A stretch of 64,000 bases of DNA, taken from Reichenbachiella carrageenanivorans (GTDB lineage: Bacteria; Bacteroidota; Bacteroidia; Cytophagales; Cyclobacteriaceae). A model generated the notes under the pieces. It had not been told where the DNA came from, made no database searches, and was given only the letters and a program-made list of their open reading frames with translations. Within the stretch, counting starts at the first letter, position 1. Each line of letters begins with the position of its first letter. The position numbers and the translations under genes were made by a program. Shown piece after piece: positions 51,400-62,959 of the stretch. Where the stretch lies: contig NZ_CP106735.1 of the NCBI RefSeq assembly GCF_025639805.1, positions 3,133,501 to 3,197,500 of the forward strand, given 5' to 3'.

Positions 51400-52260
51400 T
51401 TATTTTCCAGATTCGTCTATGCGAGTCATGTATTGACGAAAACGATTTTCAATCTTATTCAACCGAAGTATATCTGTCATTTGGTCGTCGCCTAGCCCAT
51501 TGATGAGCACTGAAGTGTATGCGCTACCCTCATTAGATATCTTATAAGCAATTTTGTGATCATTCTTCTCAGAGAAAAAGTAATTGCCACTGAGGATGTA
51601 GTTTTTTAAATGTAACTGACTGATGGGCTGTGATTCTAATTTTGCAAATTGTGTTCTGGCTTTGTCAAATTCGGCCATAGATCGTTCCATGTCACCTAAA
51701 TGAAAGTAGGCTAGACCGAAAATGTCATACATCTGCCAGTTGTCATCAATGATTTTTTCTAATTCACCAAACCTCTTCACTGCAAAATTGGCTAAGTAAA
51801 TGGAGGTGTTATTCGGCTCAGACTCATCATAGGTAAGTAGCGAGTCTCCAATGATCTCAAGCGCCCTTAGAGAAATACTTGATAGCGTTTTTCGTGATTC
51901 AGCAATTAGAGGTTTGGTTGAGTTGTCTTGAAACTGTATGGCGCGAGCCATTTCTTGTAGGCATTGCTCTATATGACCTTGGCTATTAGATATTTGAGCG
52001 AAATCAGCATTTTCGAGGTCTTTATTTAAATATGCAGTTCGTATTATAGCTAGATAAGCATAGGCCAGAGATAAATCTTTGCCACTAATTTCATATTTTT
52101 CATCGCTTACCACTTTCGTAAAACTGATCATGGCATCGTGGTAGCGATTGTTTTTGATGGCGGAGAGCCCTTGTTTGTAATTTTCTGTCTGAGCCAAAAC
52201 TCCTGCGTGCGTGAGAAGTATAAGTGCCAGAGTAAGCAAAGTAGAGGTGGCCTTATTCAT
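51400..52260 (-). CDS. secreted TPR-like protein
   Basis: 286 residues from ATG at 52260, where a proper signal peptide begins (MNKATSTLLTLALILLTHAGVLAQ); a frame from 52344 would add 28 residues without a signal. The mature part is helical with TPR-like pieces (GLSAIKNNRYHDAMISFTKVV; YFHLGDMERSMAEFDKARTQF). It converges on the histidine kinase gene, ending 6 bases beyond it. The role is unknown. Confidence 0.7.
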   Translation of the reverse strand: MNKATSTLLTLALILLTHAGVLAQTENYKQGLSAIKNNRYHDAMISFTKVVSDEKYEISGKDLSLAYAYLAIIRTAYLNKDLENADFAQISNSQGHIEQCLQEMARAIQFQDNSTKPLIAESRKTLSSISLRALEIIGDSLLTYDESEPNNTSIYLANFAVKRFGELEKIIDDNWQMYDIFGLAYFHLGDMERSMAEFDKARTQFAKLESQPISQLHLKNYILSGNYFFSEKNDHKIAYKISNEGSAYTSVLINGLGDDQMTDILRLNKIENRFRQYMTRIDESGK

Positions 52261-52519
52261 AAAGTAGTGTTTTTGATTAGCGTAGGGGTTAGGTCGCCTA
52301 TTCAATAACCGCCACAATCTTTGTATAATAATTTGCAGATGCAATACAAATGATCATAAATACTTAAACTTTACGTGTTTGCACGGATTGTTTATAGGTA
52401 ATTTTCCTATTGTTTTCGCAGAATATATTATGTTTTTTGTCAGGATAATTATTTATCTATGCTCAGCAAAGAAGTATATGATGTACTTATCTTTGTTTTT
52501 TTATTATCAAAAAGATCTT

Positions 52520-53218
52520 ATGAAATACTTTGCTAAAACATTACTTGTATTCACTATTCTTAGCTCATCAGTGATGGTTTATGGGCAAGGAGGTGAAACC
52601 TACGTGACAACGGGAGGAGAGTGGATATTTTCCTTTGGCGGTTCTGGTGATGACGGAGCTGTTCGATTCAGTCCAGTGGTCAATTTTCAAATCAATGTAA
52701 ATAAAGATGTAAGCGATAAGTTTGGTTTTTATTCTGGGTTAGCCATTCGTAATGTAGGTTTTATCTGGGATGACCCAGATAGTGCCCAGATCAGAAAAAA
52801 ATTCAGAACGTACAACCTTGGAATCCCAGTAGGTCTCAAGTTTGGTGATATGAATGGGATGATGCTATTCGGAGGGTATGAATTAGAAATACCATTCAAT
52901 TACAAAGAAAAGACTTTTGTGAATGAGAAGAAGGAGGATAAATTCAATGTTTATTTTAGTGGGAGAGTGCCTCCTGTATATCACGCACTATTTGCTGGTG
53001 TGCAGTTTTATTCGGGCATCAGCCTGAAATTCAAATATTATTTGACCAATTTTCATGACCAGTCGTACACTGAGGTAGTCAACGGGGTGAGCGTGATGCC
53101 ATACAAGAACTTAGATAGCAATGTGTTTTACTTGTCGTTGAATTTCAACTTGTTTAGGAATACAGACTTTCACTACAAGAAAATTGACAGAGATTTGAAG
53201 CAAGTGTCTATGAGATAA
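52520..53218 (+). CDS. outer-membrane beta-barrel protein, unknown function
   Basis: 232 residues from ATG at 52520, with signal peptide ending SSVMVYGQ at about 23. The rest has alternating-residue strands (GFYSGLAIRNVGFIW, LKFGDMNGMMLFGGYELEIPF, HALFAGVQFYSGISLKFKYYL) like a small outer-membrane barrel of the porin-family type; the final strand VFYLSLNFNLF lies about 15 residues before the C-terminus. Frames beginning at 52379 are less likely because they lack a signal. No closer assignment. Confidence 0.7.
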   Translation: MKYFAKTLLVFTILSSSVMVYGQGGETYVTTGGEWIFSFGGSGDDGAVRFSPVVNFQINVNKDVSDKFGFYSGLAIRNVGFIWDDPDSAQIRKKFRTYNLGIPVGLKFGDMNGMMLFGGYELEIPFNYKEKTFVNEKKEDKFNVYFSGRVPPVYHALFAGVQFYSGISLKFKYYLTNFHDQSYTEVVNGVSVMPYKNLDSNVFYLSLNFNLFRNTDFHYKKIDRDLKQVSMR

Positions 53219-53240
53219 CCCATAGCCTTCTTGAAGGATT

Positions 53241-53287
53241 AAAATCAAAGAGCCGCATATCTATTAGATATGCGGCTCTTTGATTTT
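53241..53287. terminator. bidirectional terminator with 21-bp perfect stem
   Basis: 53241-53261 pairs exactly with 53267-53287, 5-base loop. A on one side and T on the other serve the convergent genes at 52520 and 53299. Confidence 0.9.
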
Positions 53288-53298
53288 TTGCATGTTTA

Positions 53299-54318
53299 TT
53301 ACAAACTCCAGCCTACGGTAGTTTGTATCACATAATCACTGTTTGGTATGTCGTCAACTTGAGGGTTACTGTCGTAGTTTAGGGTGTAGCCAGCACCGAT
53401 ATAAAAATCCTTTGGCAGGTCAAATTTCAAATCAATGTTGAAATTGATACGGGTTCGGTTCGAGTCGTTGAGACCATGAAAGGCTTGTACACCTGTGGTG
53501 GCCGTAAAGTCGCTCAAGCCGAAGGCTTGATAGTCTATGCTGAGGTAACCCTCAGTCGTAGATAGGTTTTCTTGATCTTGAATATCGTAATTTTCATTGT
53601 TCCAAGCGGAGCCTAGAGAAGTGGAAAGGTACATTTTGTGATTTCGAATCAGAAAATTACCAACCCCAATTTTGTATGTGCTTCGAAGTTCAAGCGATTG
53701 CTCATCGTTGGTCAGGTAGTCGGCACCAGCTATACCAAACCATGATCGTACAAAAAAGACTCTCAGGTTAGCTCCATAGTTATTTCTTTTAGTGGAGATC
53801 TGACTTGTGCCATCGTCTAGTTTGCTGTTTACAAAATTGAAATAAACATCTGGATTTATCTTTTCGGACAAATAAGAAGCATTGCCTCTCAGGGTTAGTT
53901 GTTTGTTATCATTGGCTTTTGAAAGTGTGTAGCCACCATCCAAAGAGAGACTGATACGATCCCAAAAGCCGCTATTGACAGATTTGAGATAAACCATTTG
54001 TAAGTGATTGTATTGCATGGTCTCACCTTCGTCTGTTAGAATCGTGATGCTTCCTTCCTTCATGGTGATTTGACCAGTGATTCTCTTGCCATTGGCCATG
54101 TTTATCATGTAAGTGCTTGTAGATGTAAAATTGACTACAGACTCCCAGTCCATCATGAAATTAGATTCGCTGTAGGGGGTTTCTATTTCAAGTACCCCAT
54201 TGTTTAGTTGTTTTACACTTCCTACTATTTTATCTCCGTTACTTAACTCTACAGTGTCTTGAGCTTTCAATTGGAAAAAGGCGAAAAATAATATAAGGGG
54301 TAAAAGGTAATACTTCAT
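53299..54318 (-). CDS. DUF481 outer-membrane protein (paralogue 1)
   Basis: 339 residues. A signal peptide ends QLKAQ at about 20. A small N-terminal strand domain (VELSNGDKIVGSVKQLNNGVLEIETPY) precedes the DUF481 barrel with FWDRISLSLDGGYTLSKANDNKQ, NNYGANLRVFFVRSWFGIAGADYLTNDEQSLELRST and a final QTTVGWSL. The family (including YdiY) is of unknown role. It is a tandem duplicate of the gene at 54396, with the same domain order. Confidence 0.85.
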   Translation of the reverse strand: MKYYLLPLILFFAFFQLKAQDTVELSNGDKIVGSVKQLNNGVLEIETPYSESNFMMDWESVVNFTSTSTYMINMANGKRITGQITMKEGSITILTDEGETMQYNHLQMVYLKSVNSGFWDRISLSLDGGYTLSKANDNKQLTLRGNASYLSEKINPDVYFNFVNSKLDDGTSQISTKRNNYGANLRVFFVRSWFGIAGADYLTNDEQSLELRSTYKIGVGNFLIRNHKMYLSTSLGSAWNNENYDIQDQENLSTTEGYLSIDYQAFGLSDFTATTGVQAFHGLNDSNRTRINFNIDLKFDLPKDFYIGAGYTLNYDSNPQVDDIPNSDYVIQTTVGWSL

Positions 54319-54395
54319 AAAAAATAGGTTCTTAGTTTCTGTAATTATAATAAAAATATGGATTAGGGTTATATAGGTAGGTTGGAGGATTTAAA

Positions 54396-55418
54396 CTAAA
54401 AACTCCAACCAACAGTGCTTTTCACAACATAGTCGGACTTGGCACCTTCAGTATCATCCTTTGAGTCAAAGTTGTAGGTTATATTACCTCCAATATAAAA
54501 ATCTTTTGGTAGGTCAAATTTGGAATCAAGGGTTAGGTTGACTCGGTTTCTGTTTTCCTCAGTTATACTAGCAAAGTATTGAAATTTAGAGCTTAACCTT
54601 ACATTTTTGATACCATATATGTTTAGTTCTACTTCTCCAAAGGTTTCAATACTTTGTTCAGATACTTGTTCTTCATGATCATATCGCTCTGTGTTTAAAG
54701 CAAACCCTACTGCACTGACGAGGTACATTTTGTGGTTTCTTACGATGTTGCGGCCAGCTCCCGATTGTATAGTCGTACGAAGGGCGAGGTTTTGTTCGTC
54801 ACTTTTCAGGAAGTCTGATGCGCCAAGGATATACCAGCTTCGATTAAAAAAGACCTTAATATTGGCACCGTAGTTATTTCTGCTGGTTGCAATGGTGTCT
54901 TGCACCACGTTGTATAGCGTGTTTATATAGGAGTCTATATTGAGTCTTGTATACAGATAGGAAACTGCACCTGATACAGTTACTTGCTTAGTATTACTTG
55001 CTTTGGTTAATGAAAACCCTGCGTCAATATTGGCTGAAACCCTGTCCCAAAAACCTGCTTCCAGAGATTTGAGATATACGATATCTAAAGATTTGGCAAA
55101 CATCTTTGATCCTTGATCTGGGTAGATAATCAGATAGTCTTCGTTGTTTGGGTCGGGGGATATGGTTCCGTTGAATCTATATTTATGCGAAAGCATAATA
55201 ATGAAATCGGTTTCTGTTTTCATTGATTTTACATCGCTCCAATCGATGGTAAAATCATCTTCGCTGTATTCTGTCTCTACAGTCATTACACCGTTTTCGA
55301 GCACTTTTATTTCTCCAATCAAAACCTGATTGTTTTTCATAAAAACGGTATCCTGGTTCTGGCCAAATGAGAAGTGAAAGGAAAATAGGCAAAGACCAAA
55401 AAACAGGCGCTGTGTCAT
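54396..55418 (-). CDS. DUF481 outer-membrane protein (paralogue 2)
   Basis: 340 residues, with signal peptide ending FHFSFGQ at about 20. It aligns along its whole length with the 53299 protein: FWDRVSANIDAGFSLTKASNTKQ, NNYGANIKVFFNRSWYILGASDFLKSDEQNLALRTT and the closing VVKSTVGWSF. The gap to the paralogue is 77 bases; both are on the minus strand, so joint transcription is likely. Confidence 0.85.
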   Translation of the reverse strand: MTQRLFFGLCLFSFHFSFGQNQDTVFMKNNQVLIGEIKVLENGVMTVETEYSEDDFTIDWSDVKSMKTETDFIIMLSHKYRFNGTISPDPNNEDYLIIYPDQGSKMFAKSLDIVYLKSLEAGFWDRVSANIDAGFSLTKASNTKQVTVSGAVSYLYTRLNIDSYINTLYNVVQDTIATSRNNYGANIKVFFNRSWYILGASDFLKSDEQNLALRTTIQSGAGRNIVRNHKMYLVSAVGFALNTERYDHEEQVSEQSIETFGEVELNIYGIKNVRLSSKFQYFASITEENRNRVNLTLDSKFDLPKDFYIGGNITYNFDSKDDTEGAKSDYVVKSTVGWSF

Positions 55419-55501
55419 AGAGAGTAAATATTGGCAAAGTTACGAACCTATAGGTATACTCCAAACGAATGACTTGCTTATCCTGATTTAGCAAGGGTTA
55501 A

Positions 55502-57481
55502 TTACTGCAATACGCGCAGCTCGATGCGTCGATTGAGTTCTCTGCCACCTTCTTCATCGTCATTGGAGGCGAGGGGCTGAGTTTCTCCATATCCTTTAGT
55601 GGTGAGACGTTTTGAAGAGATACCACGTGTGATGAGGTATTTTTTTACACTTTCGGCTCTGGCTTCTGATACACTCAAATTAGCTTCATGTGAGCCTATA
55701 TTGCAGGTATGGCCACCTATTTCTACATTTAGGTTTGGATTGTCTTTCATCAATGCAGCTATCTTTTCTAGGGTAGGGATAGATTCTTGCTGATAGGTAG
55801 TGGAGTGTAGGTCAAAGTAAATATTGTTAAGAATGGCTTTATCACCAGACCTGAATTTGCTGCCCATCATTTCTAGCTTATCGTACGACTTGCTCGATGA
55901 GCTGGCTCCTTTGTATATGGAAGCAAAATCTGTGTCAAGATCAATATGCTCTGGTACGACCACATAAAAGTCCTTTTCGAATGTCTTATGATGCTCGTCG
56001 TGCGTGGACCTGATTTGTGTGCTGTGTAGGCGCTGTGAGCCTAAGCTGACTACAGCTATAAAATCCTCTTCTTCAAAAATCTCTCGTTCATAGTTGCCAA
56101 AGTTGTCGGTAACTATATCAAATGATTCATCTTGATACTTTAGTGGATGAAAGGAAACCAAGGCATTCGCCAAGGGTTCGTTCGTTTGTTGATTGTAGAC
56201 TTTGCCTGTTGCTAATACTTTACCTTGTTTATGAAAAAAGTAGATGTCGTAGTCGCCATACCCATGAAGCCTGTTGGAGCTAAAGAAGCCTGAAATATTG
56301 TCTTCGTTGAGTTGGAAGTTGATTTCATCGTCGATAGAATTGATAGGAAATCCCATGTTTTCTGGCTTGCTCCAGAGTCCTGTCACAGGGTCTATCTCTG
56401 ATTTGAATACATCATAACCGCCGACAGATTCAAGCCTGTCAGAACTGAAATATAACGTCTTGTTATCGTGCGAAAGGAAAGGTGCATCTTCGTTGTAAGC
56501 AGAGTTGGCCAGGCCAGGTAAAGGCAGCGGATCAGACCAAGTGTCATTTGCAGGATTGAAGGTGGATTGAAAGAGATCCAATTTGCCATTGTTGTCCTTG
56601 GCAGAAAAATAGATGATCGTTTCGTCATCGTTGATGAAAAAATGAGATTCAACCAAGTGATCTCTCAATTTAGAGTCGAATTCTTGAGGATTGCTCCACC
56701 CTGAGGATAAGGGCTCCGAAAAATATAAATCACCGCCATTGTCGTTTTTGTACATAAATAAACGACCATCATTGTTGACTACTTCTATTTTGGAATTGTT
56801 TTGATCAAAGATTCCCAGATTAGGCAAGGGCTTGGGTTGGCTAAATTGCTCGTTGGATTTTATGCTATGAAAAATTTGATACTGACCTTTTTCTATGCCG
56901 TTTGGTCTGGCGGATACAAAAAGTAGTTCGTCATGGTTGGCATAAAAGGCCGGAGACAAGTCGTCGTAGGCAGAATTGATGGGCTGGGGTAGTGGCTCTA
57001 TTTCAAAATCATTTAGATCGGCGTAAAATGCTCGTGTTTTCTTGGTGCGTTCTAGCAAATCCTCAGATTCTTTTTTGATTTCGTTAGTTCGGTACACATC
57101 CATGTCTAAGAAAGCTTTGAAATGCTTTTCTGCCAACTCGAATTCGTATCTGCCATAGTGTATTCTACCAAGCCAATAATTGTAAAACTTGTCCGTAACG
57201 CCCTCATTTTTCTCGTACTCTATCAGAGAAGACATGTCAGACCCACGTCCCTTTGATAGCTGGTTGGCCACAAAGGAGTGATATTGCACATAATGGTTTT
57301 TAGGATAGTTTTCTAATATTTGCTTGTATAGCTCAAGTGCCTTAGGAAAATTTTCTTTGAAGAAATAATAGTCTGCCTGCTCTATGAGCTGCTTTTTGCT
57401 AAGCTTCTTGTTTGAATCTTGTGCCACCAGGTTGGGAAACACACATAATACCACTATTACTATTAATAAATACTTCATCAT
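55502..57481 (-). CDS. OmpA-family protein with TPR and PD40-like repeats
   Basis: 659 residues. A signal peptide at 1-20 is followed by TPR-like helices (YYFFKENFPKALELYKQILENYP), several WD40-like PD40 beta-propeller repeats (LSHDNKTLYFSSDRLESVGGYDVFKSE), a carboxypeptidase-regulatory-like beta-sandwich (GKVYNQQTNEPLANALVSF) and the OmpA C-terminal peptidoglycan-binding domain (IYFDLHSTTYQQESIPTLEKI and VSEARAESVKKYL). This order resembles PorE of the type IX secretion system and related proteins, but several Bacteroidota OmpA proteins share it. Assignment to PorE is not made here. Confidence 0.87.
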   Translation of the reverse strand: MMKYLLIVIVVLCVFPNLVAQDSNKKLSKKQLIEQADYYFFKENFPKALELYKQILENYPKNHYVQYHSFVANQLSKGRGSDMSSLIEYEKNEGVTDKFYNYWLGRIHYGRYEFELAEKHFKAFLDMDVYRTNEIKKESEDLLERTKKTRAFYADLNDFEIEPLPQPINSAYDDLSPAFYANHDELLFVSARPNGIEKGQYQIFHSIKSNEQFSQPKPLPNLGIFDQNNSKIEVVNNDGRLFMYKNDNGGDLYFSEPLSSGWSNPQEFDSKLRDHLVESHFFINDDETIIYFSAKDNNGKLDLFQSTFNPANDTWSDPLPLPGLANSAYNEDAPFLSHDNKTLYFSSDRLESVGGYDVFKSEIDPVTGLWSKPENMGFPINSIDDEINFQLNEDNISGFFSSNRLHGYGDYDIYFFHKQGKVLATGKVYNQQTNEPLANALVSFHPLKYQDESFDIVTDNFGNYEREIFEEEDFIAVVSLGSQRLHSTQIRSTHDEHHKTFEKDFYVVVPEHIDLDTDFASIYKGASSSSKSYDKLEMMGSKFRSGDKAILNNIYFDLHSTTYQQESIPTLEKIAALMKDNPNLNVEIGGHTCNIGSHEANLSVSEARAESVKKYLITRGISSKRLTTKGYGETQPLASNDDEEGGRELNRRIELRVLQ

Positions 57482-57700
57482 GCCATGCTGGAATTCTTGC
57501 TGCTACAACAAACCTAGTAAAAATAGTGATGGAATTGTCCTATTTTTTAGCTCTTTGAGACAAATTAAGAGGATGCAGTATGCGATTTAGGGGATTTGCT
57601 TATAGCATACGACGTGTATTGTGTGTTTTTATTCATTAAATCACTATACAAATCTGATTATCAGTAGATAGTATAGGTTGAACGGATTTAATTTATAGGC

Positions 57701-59938
57701 TTATAGATTTAGCCAATATGTGAGTTTCACTACGAGTGCTCGATTCTTTTCTTGTAAGTCAAAATTTTGATTGTTATCCATAGTGGCGTAGTTGTCGGTA
57801 TAGACAATAAATAGGTCAGATACAGGTTTAAATCTCCATTGGAGCCGGGTGTTGATGTTGAAATTTTCTGCTTGTGTATTGTATTGTAAAAAAGAGGTAA
57901 GAAAGAGTTTTTTTGTCATTGTAAAATCAACCCTTGATCCAATCAAAATTAGATCGACACTGGTATAGGGTTCGGGCATATTGAGTTTGTTGTAGTTGAT
58001 GTTGATGTTAAAGGCTGCAAAAGGCTGAATGCGGTAGCTAAGATCACCACCAAGTCTATACCTATAGCCATTGAAGTATTCGCCCAATTGACCTACTACA
58101 CTATAGGTCAATTTCTTTCTAAGGTCTGAGTCGTATTGCATCCAGAGGTAGTGGTAGGTGTATTGGCTGTCTTTGGATAGCTCTTGGCCATCTGTATTGG
58201 TCGGATCGAAGGGGTCTAGTAGATAGGTGTATTGCCTGCGAAGAGAAGCATTGAGCTGCGAGGTGTTTTGAAATTGAAAATACTCATCGAGTCTTATCAT
58301 TTGATCAGATTTTACCCTTTGCCTCGTAGGTTCAGTGTCACCCCAGAGGGTTTCCATGACTACCTGTGTCTGATGAAAGTTGATCGCACCACGGGTGGGG
58401 TAAAAGTTGCGGGCAGCTATGTTTTCTATCCTAAAGAGACCATTACGAGGTACAAATCCTACTTCGGCATTAAAGTTTTCGCCTACAGCTGTGTGTGCCC
58501 ATTCTACTCGCCATTTTCTACCCTGATAAGCCAGCCAAAAAGAATGAGCATAATCGCCTCCATCTACACTGTCGCTATCCCAAGATTGTTGATACATGGT
58601 TTTTCCAACCCATTTGTTATCGGCTGAGGCCAAATTGTAATCGAATCCGAGTACTCGATTGTAGTGGTCAGGGGCAAAATCTGGGTTGTCGTTGGGGGCA
58701 TCAAAACTCTGTTTGTTTACAAAGATGGCACCTATATTAGACCTGGCAAATACTTTGCGCTGCAGGGCAGCTACTGAGTAGTTGAATCCTGGTAGATTGA
58801 TGTCTTCTATGGCTTCGGTTTGCATATTGAGTAGCCCCACTCTCCAATTATTGTCTAGTTTGCCGCTGAGGCGAGCGCCGTATAAGATTTTGTTGGGGCG
58901 AATTAGGTCATTGATCGTATCGTTGACGATACCTATTCTTCGGGAGAAAAAGGTTCGGGCATAATAGGGGTGCCCGAAGTTGGCAAATAGATCGGCATTT
59001 TCTAAGAAAAACTGCCGTTTTTCAGGAAAGAATAGCTCGAAGCGATCCAGATTAGTTACTTGTTGATCTACTTCCACTTGGGAGAAGTCGGGATTTACTG
59101 TAAGATCCAAATTTAGCCCTGAGCCAATGGCTATTTTGGCATCTCCCCCAAAGTTGACTTTGGATATGGAGCCATTTTGTTGGCTGTTTTGATAGTCTCT
59201 ACTTATTTCAGTAGCAGTATAGGGGATGATTGAGATATTAGAGCCAGGCTTTTCCAAAGGCTGATCCCATTGTAAGATACCCATGAAGGCCAGTGAGTTG
59301 ATGTCGTAGTTTCGAGGTATTTTTTGCCAAGTGGATTGTTCGCCTGCTTCGCTATCGAGTCTGTAAAAATTAATATTCCATTGGTCTTTGCCTTCTTTGA
59401 ATCGAATCGACTTGAATGGAATAGCACCTTCTGCTACCCAGTAGCCAGAGTATTGCTTGGCTTCAGCATACCACTTGTTGTCCCACGACCATGAGGTGTC
59501 TCCAAAACCTCCCGCTATGAGCCCCTCACGTTGTACTCCGTAGGAGTTGACGCCAAATTGAAAAGCATTGGTATTGTCTTGAAAAGTGTCAAAAATAAGT
59601 GAAATACCATCGATGGCATCTCCTTCAAAGTCTCTTCTAAGAGAGGGTACCACATACTTTCGATTGTCGGACTGGTTATACATCTTGGCAGAAAAGTATA
59701 AAAACTGATCGTCGTAGGCCAGTCGGACTTCTGTTTGGGAATTAGCCGTTGAACTGTCGTTTGGAAAATACTGGTTGAACCCCTGTGCTATATCAGTCGA
59801 CTGCCACACAGGTTCGTTGAGTACACCGTCCACACTGATGGTGACGTCGGTTTTTTGTATACGGTAGACCAAGTCCTGCCCGAAAGAGGGCAGGACGATA
59901 CAGGCCATGAAAATAATGGTAAGTAGCTTTTGGATCAA
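57701..59938 (-). CDS. DUF5916 protein with N-terminal CBM9-like domain
   Basis: 745 residues. A signal peptide at 1-20 is followed by a CBM9-like beta-sandwich (VDGVLNEPVWQSTDIAQGFNQYFPND at about 35-60, DDQFLYFSAKMYN). The rest is the DUF5916 outer-membrane-barrel-like part with PDFSQVEVDQQVTNLDRFELFFPEKRQFFLENADLF. The protein ends with aromatic strands (KLTYWLNL), as barrels do. Family members are common in Bacteroidota near T9SS or peptidase genes; the function is unknown. Confidence 0.85.
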   Translation of the reverse strand: MIQKLLTIIFMACIVLPSFGQDLVYRIQKTDVTISVDGVLNEPVWQSTDIAQGFNQYFPNDSSTANSQTEVRLAYDDQFLYFSAKMYNQSDNRKYVVPSLRRDFEGDAIDGISLIFDTFQDNTNAFQFGVNSYGVQREGLIAGGFGDTSWSWDNKWYAEAKQYSGYWVAEGAIPFKSIRFKEGKDQWNINFYRLDSEAGEQSTWQKIPRNYDINSLAFMGILQWDQPLEKPGSNISIIPYTATEISRDYQNSQQNGSISKVNFGGDAKIAIGSGLNLDLTVNPDFSQVEVDQQVTNLDRFELFFPEKRQFFLENADLFANFGHPYYARTFFSRRIGIVNDTINDLIRPNKILYGARLSGKLDNNWRVGLLNMQTEAIEDINLPGFNYSVAALQRKVFARSNIGAIFVNKQSFDAPNDNPDFAPDHYNRVLGFDYNLASADNKWVGKTMYQQSWDSDSVDGGDYAHSFWLAYQGRKWRVEWAHTAVGENFNAEVGFVPRNGLFRIENIAARNFYPTRGAINFHQTQVVMETLWGDTEPTRQRVKSDQMIRLDEYFQFQNTSQLNASLRRQYTYLLDPFDPTNTDGQELSKDSQYTYHYLWMQYDSDLRKKLTYSVVGQLGEYFNGYRYRLGGDLSYRIQPFAAFNININYNKLNMPEPYTSVDLILIGSRVDFTMTKKLFLTSFLQYNTQAENFNINTRLQWRFKPVSDLFIVYTDNYATMDNNQNFDLQEKNRALVVKLTYWLNL

Positions 59939-60052
59939 TGCTGTTTGTTTACTTAAATCGTCACAAAAGAAAACTTACTTTAGTGTTTTTTCTGCAACTA
60001 TTTGGTAAACGGTCAATCTACAGGTTTGAGCCAGCTTATTTGATGATCAATA

Positions 60053-61702
<1,650 letters not shown>

Positions 61703-61744
61703 TTAGTTCTAATATTGGCCTATAGACCAAAATTTAATTCGGAT

Positions 61745-62959
61745 ATGAAAGTAGCAGTAATAGGAGGAGGCGCAGCGGGTTTTTTTGCTGCTATTTCGTG
61801 TAAAACACATCACCCAAACGCTGAAGTTTTTATTTTCGAAAAGTCGTCGAAAACCCTCGCTAAAGTAAAGGTGTCGGGTGGTGGTCGATGCAATGTAACC
61901 AATGTTTGCGAGCCACAGTCCGATTTTCTTAAGCATTACCCTAGAGGCCAAAAGCAACTCAAAAAGACTTTCAACTACTTCAATAGACAAGATACGCTCG
62001 ATTGGTATGAAAGCCGTGGTGTACAGCTCAAAGCAGAAGCCGATGGGCGGATGTTTCCTATTACAGATGATTCGCAGACCATCATAGACTGTTTGCGCCA
62101 AGAGGTAGATCGCTTGGGCGTGAAAGTTTGGATGAAAAAGGGGATTGCTACGCTGGTGCATAAAGCCGATCTGTTTGAATTGACTTTCGATTCTGGCGAA
62201 AGCCAAACGTACGATCATCTGATCATTGCCACAGGAGGGAATTCTAAAAGTGCTGGCTATGAGTGGTTGCGTCAAATTGGTCATGAGATCGTAGCGCCAG
62301 TGCCGTCACTGTTTACCTTCAATATCCCTGAGGCAGCTAAGCTGAAAGCACTGATGGGGCTGGCAGTGCCACATGCAGTGATCAAAATACAAGGGACTAA
62401 AATGATGCAGGAAGGGCCTGTGCTGGTGACACACTGGGGGCTGAGTGGGCCAGCTGTGCTGAAACTGTCAGCTTGGGGTGCACGTCAGTTGCATGAGTTC
62501 AATTACAATTTCAAAACACAAGTCAATTGGGCGGGAGCGATCAATGAAGAAAAATTGCGTGAGGGTGTAGCACAAGCGGTCGAAAGCCAAGCCAAAAAGA
62601 AAATCATTAATGCCAAGCCGATAGATATTCCGAACAGACTGTGGGAGTACTTACTAGATCGCATGGGGCTGGATGCTCATACCATCTGGGCCGATGTGAA
62701 GAAGAAGGATAAAAATCGTCTCATCAATGTGCTGCTTAATGACGAATATACGGTAGTAGGTAAAACTACTTTTAAAGAAGAATTTGTAACCTGCGGCGGA
62801 GTAGATCTATCAGAAGTGGATTTCAATACGATGGAAAGTCGTAAAGTCCCAGGGTTATTTTTTGCTGGGGAAGTGCTAGATATTGATGGGATTACAGGAG
62901 GGTTCAATTTTCAGGCGGCATGGTCTACAGGATTTGTTGCAGGTAAGTTAGGCCAGTAG
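61745..62959 (+). CDS. BaiN/HI0933-type flavoprotein
   Basis: 404 residues from ATG at 61745, where the FAD-binding motif begins at once (MKVAVIGGGAAGFFAAISCK). Also VKVSGGGRCNVTN, the ADGRMFPITDDSQTIIDCL block and C-terminal FAGEVLDIDGITGGFNFQAAW. The family includes HI0933 and BaiN; it reduces or oxidises unknown substrates with FAD. A frame beginning at 61715 would add 10 residues. Its end overlaps the end of the convergent TruC-like gene by 12 bases. Confidence 0.88.
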   Translation: MKVAVIGGGAAGFFAAISCKTHHPNAEVFIFEKSSKTLAKVKVSGGGRCNVTNVCEPQSDFLKHYPRGQKQLKKTFNYFNRQDTLDWYESRGVQLKAEADGRMFPITDDSQTIIDCLRQEVDRLGVKVWMKKGIATLVHKADLFELTFDSGESQTYDHLIIATGGNSKSAGYEWLRQIGHEIVAPVPSLFTFNIPEAAKLKALMGLAVPHAVIKIQGTKMMQEGPVLVTHWGLSGPAVLKLSAWGARQLHEFNYNFKTQVNWAGAINEEKLREGVAQAVESQAKKKIINAKPIDIPNRLWEYLLDRMGLDAHTIWADVKKKDKNRLINVLLNDEYTVVGKTTFKEEFVTCGGVDLSEVDFNTMESRKVPGLFFAGEVLDIDGITGGFNFQAAWSTGFVAGKLGQ

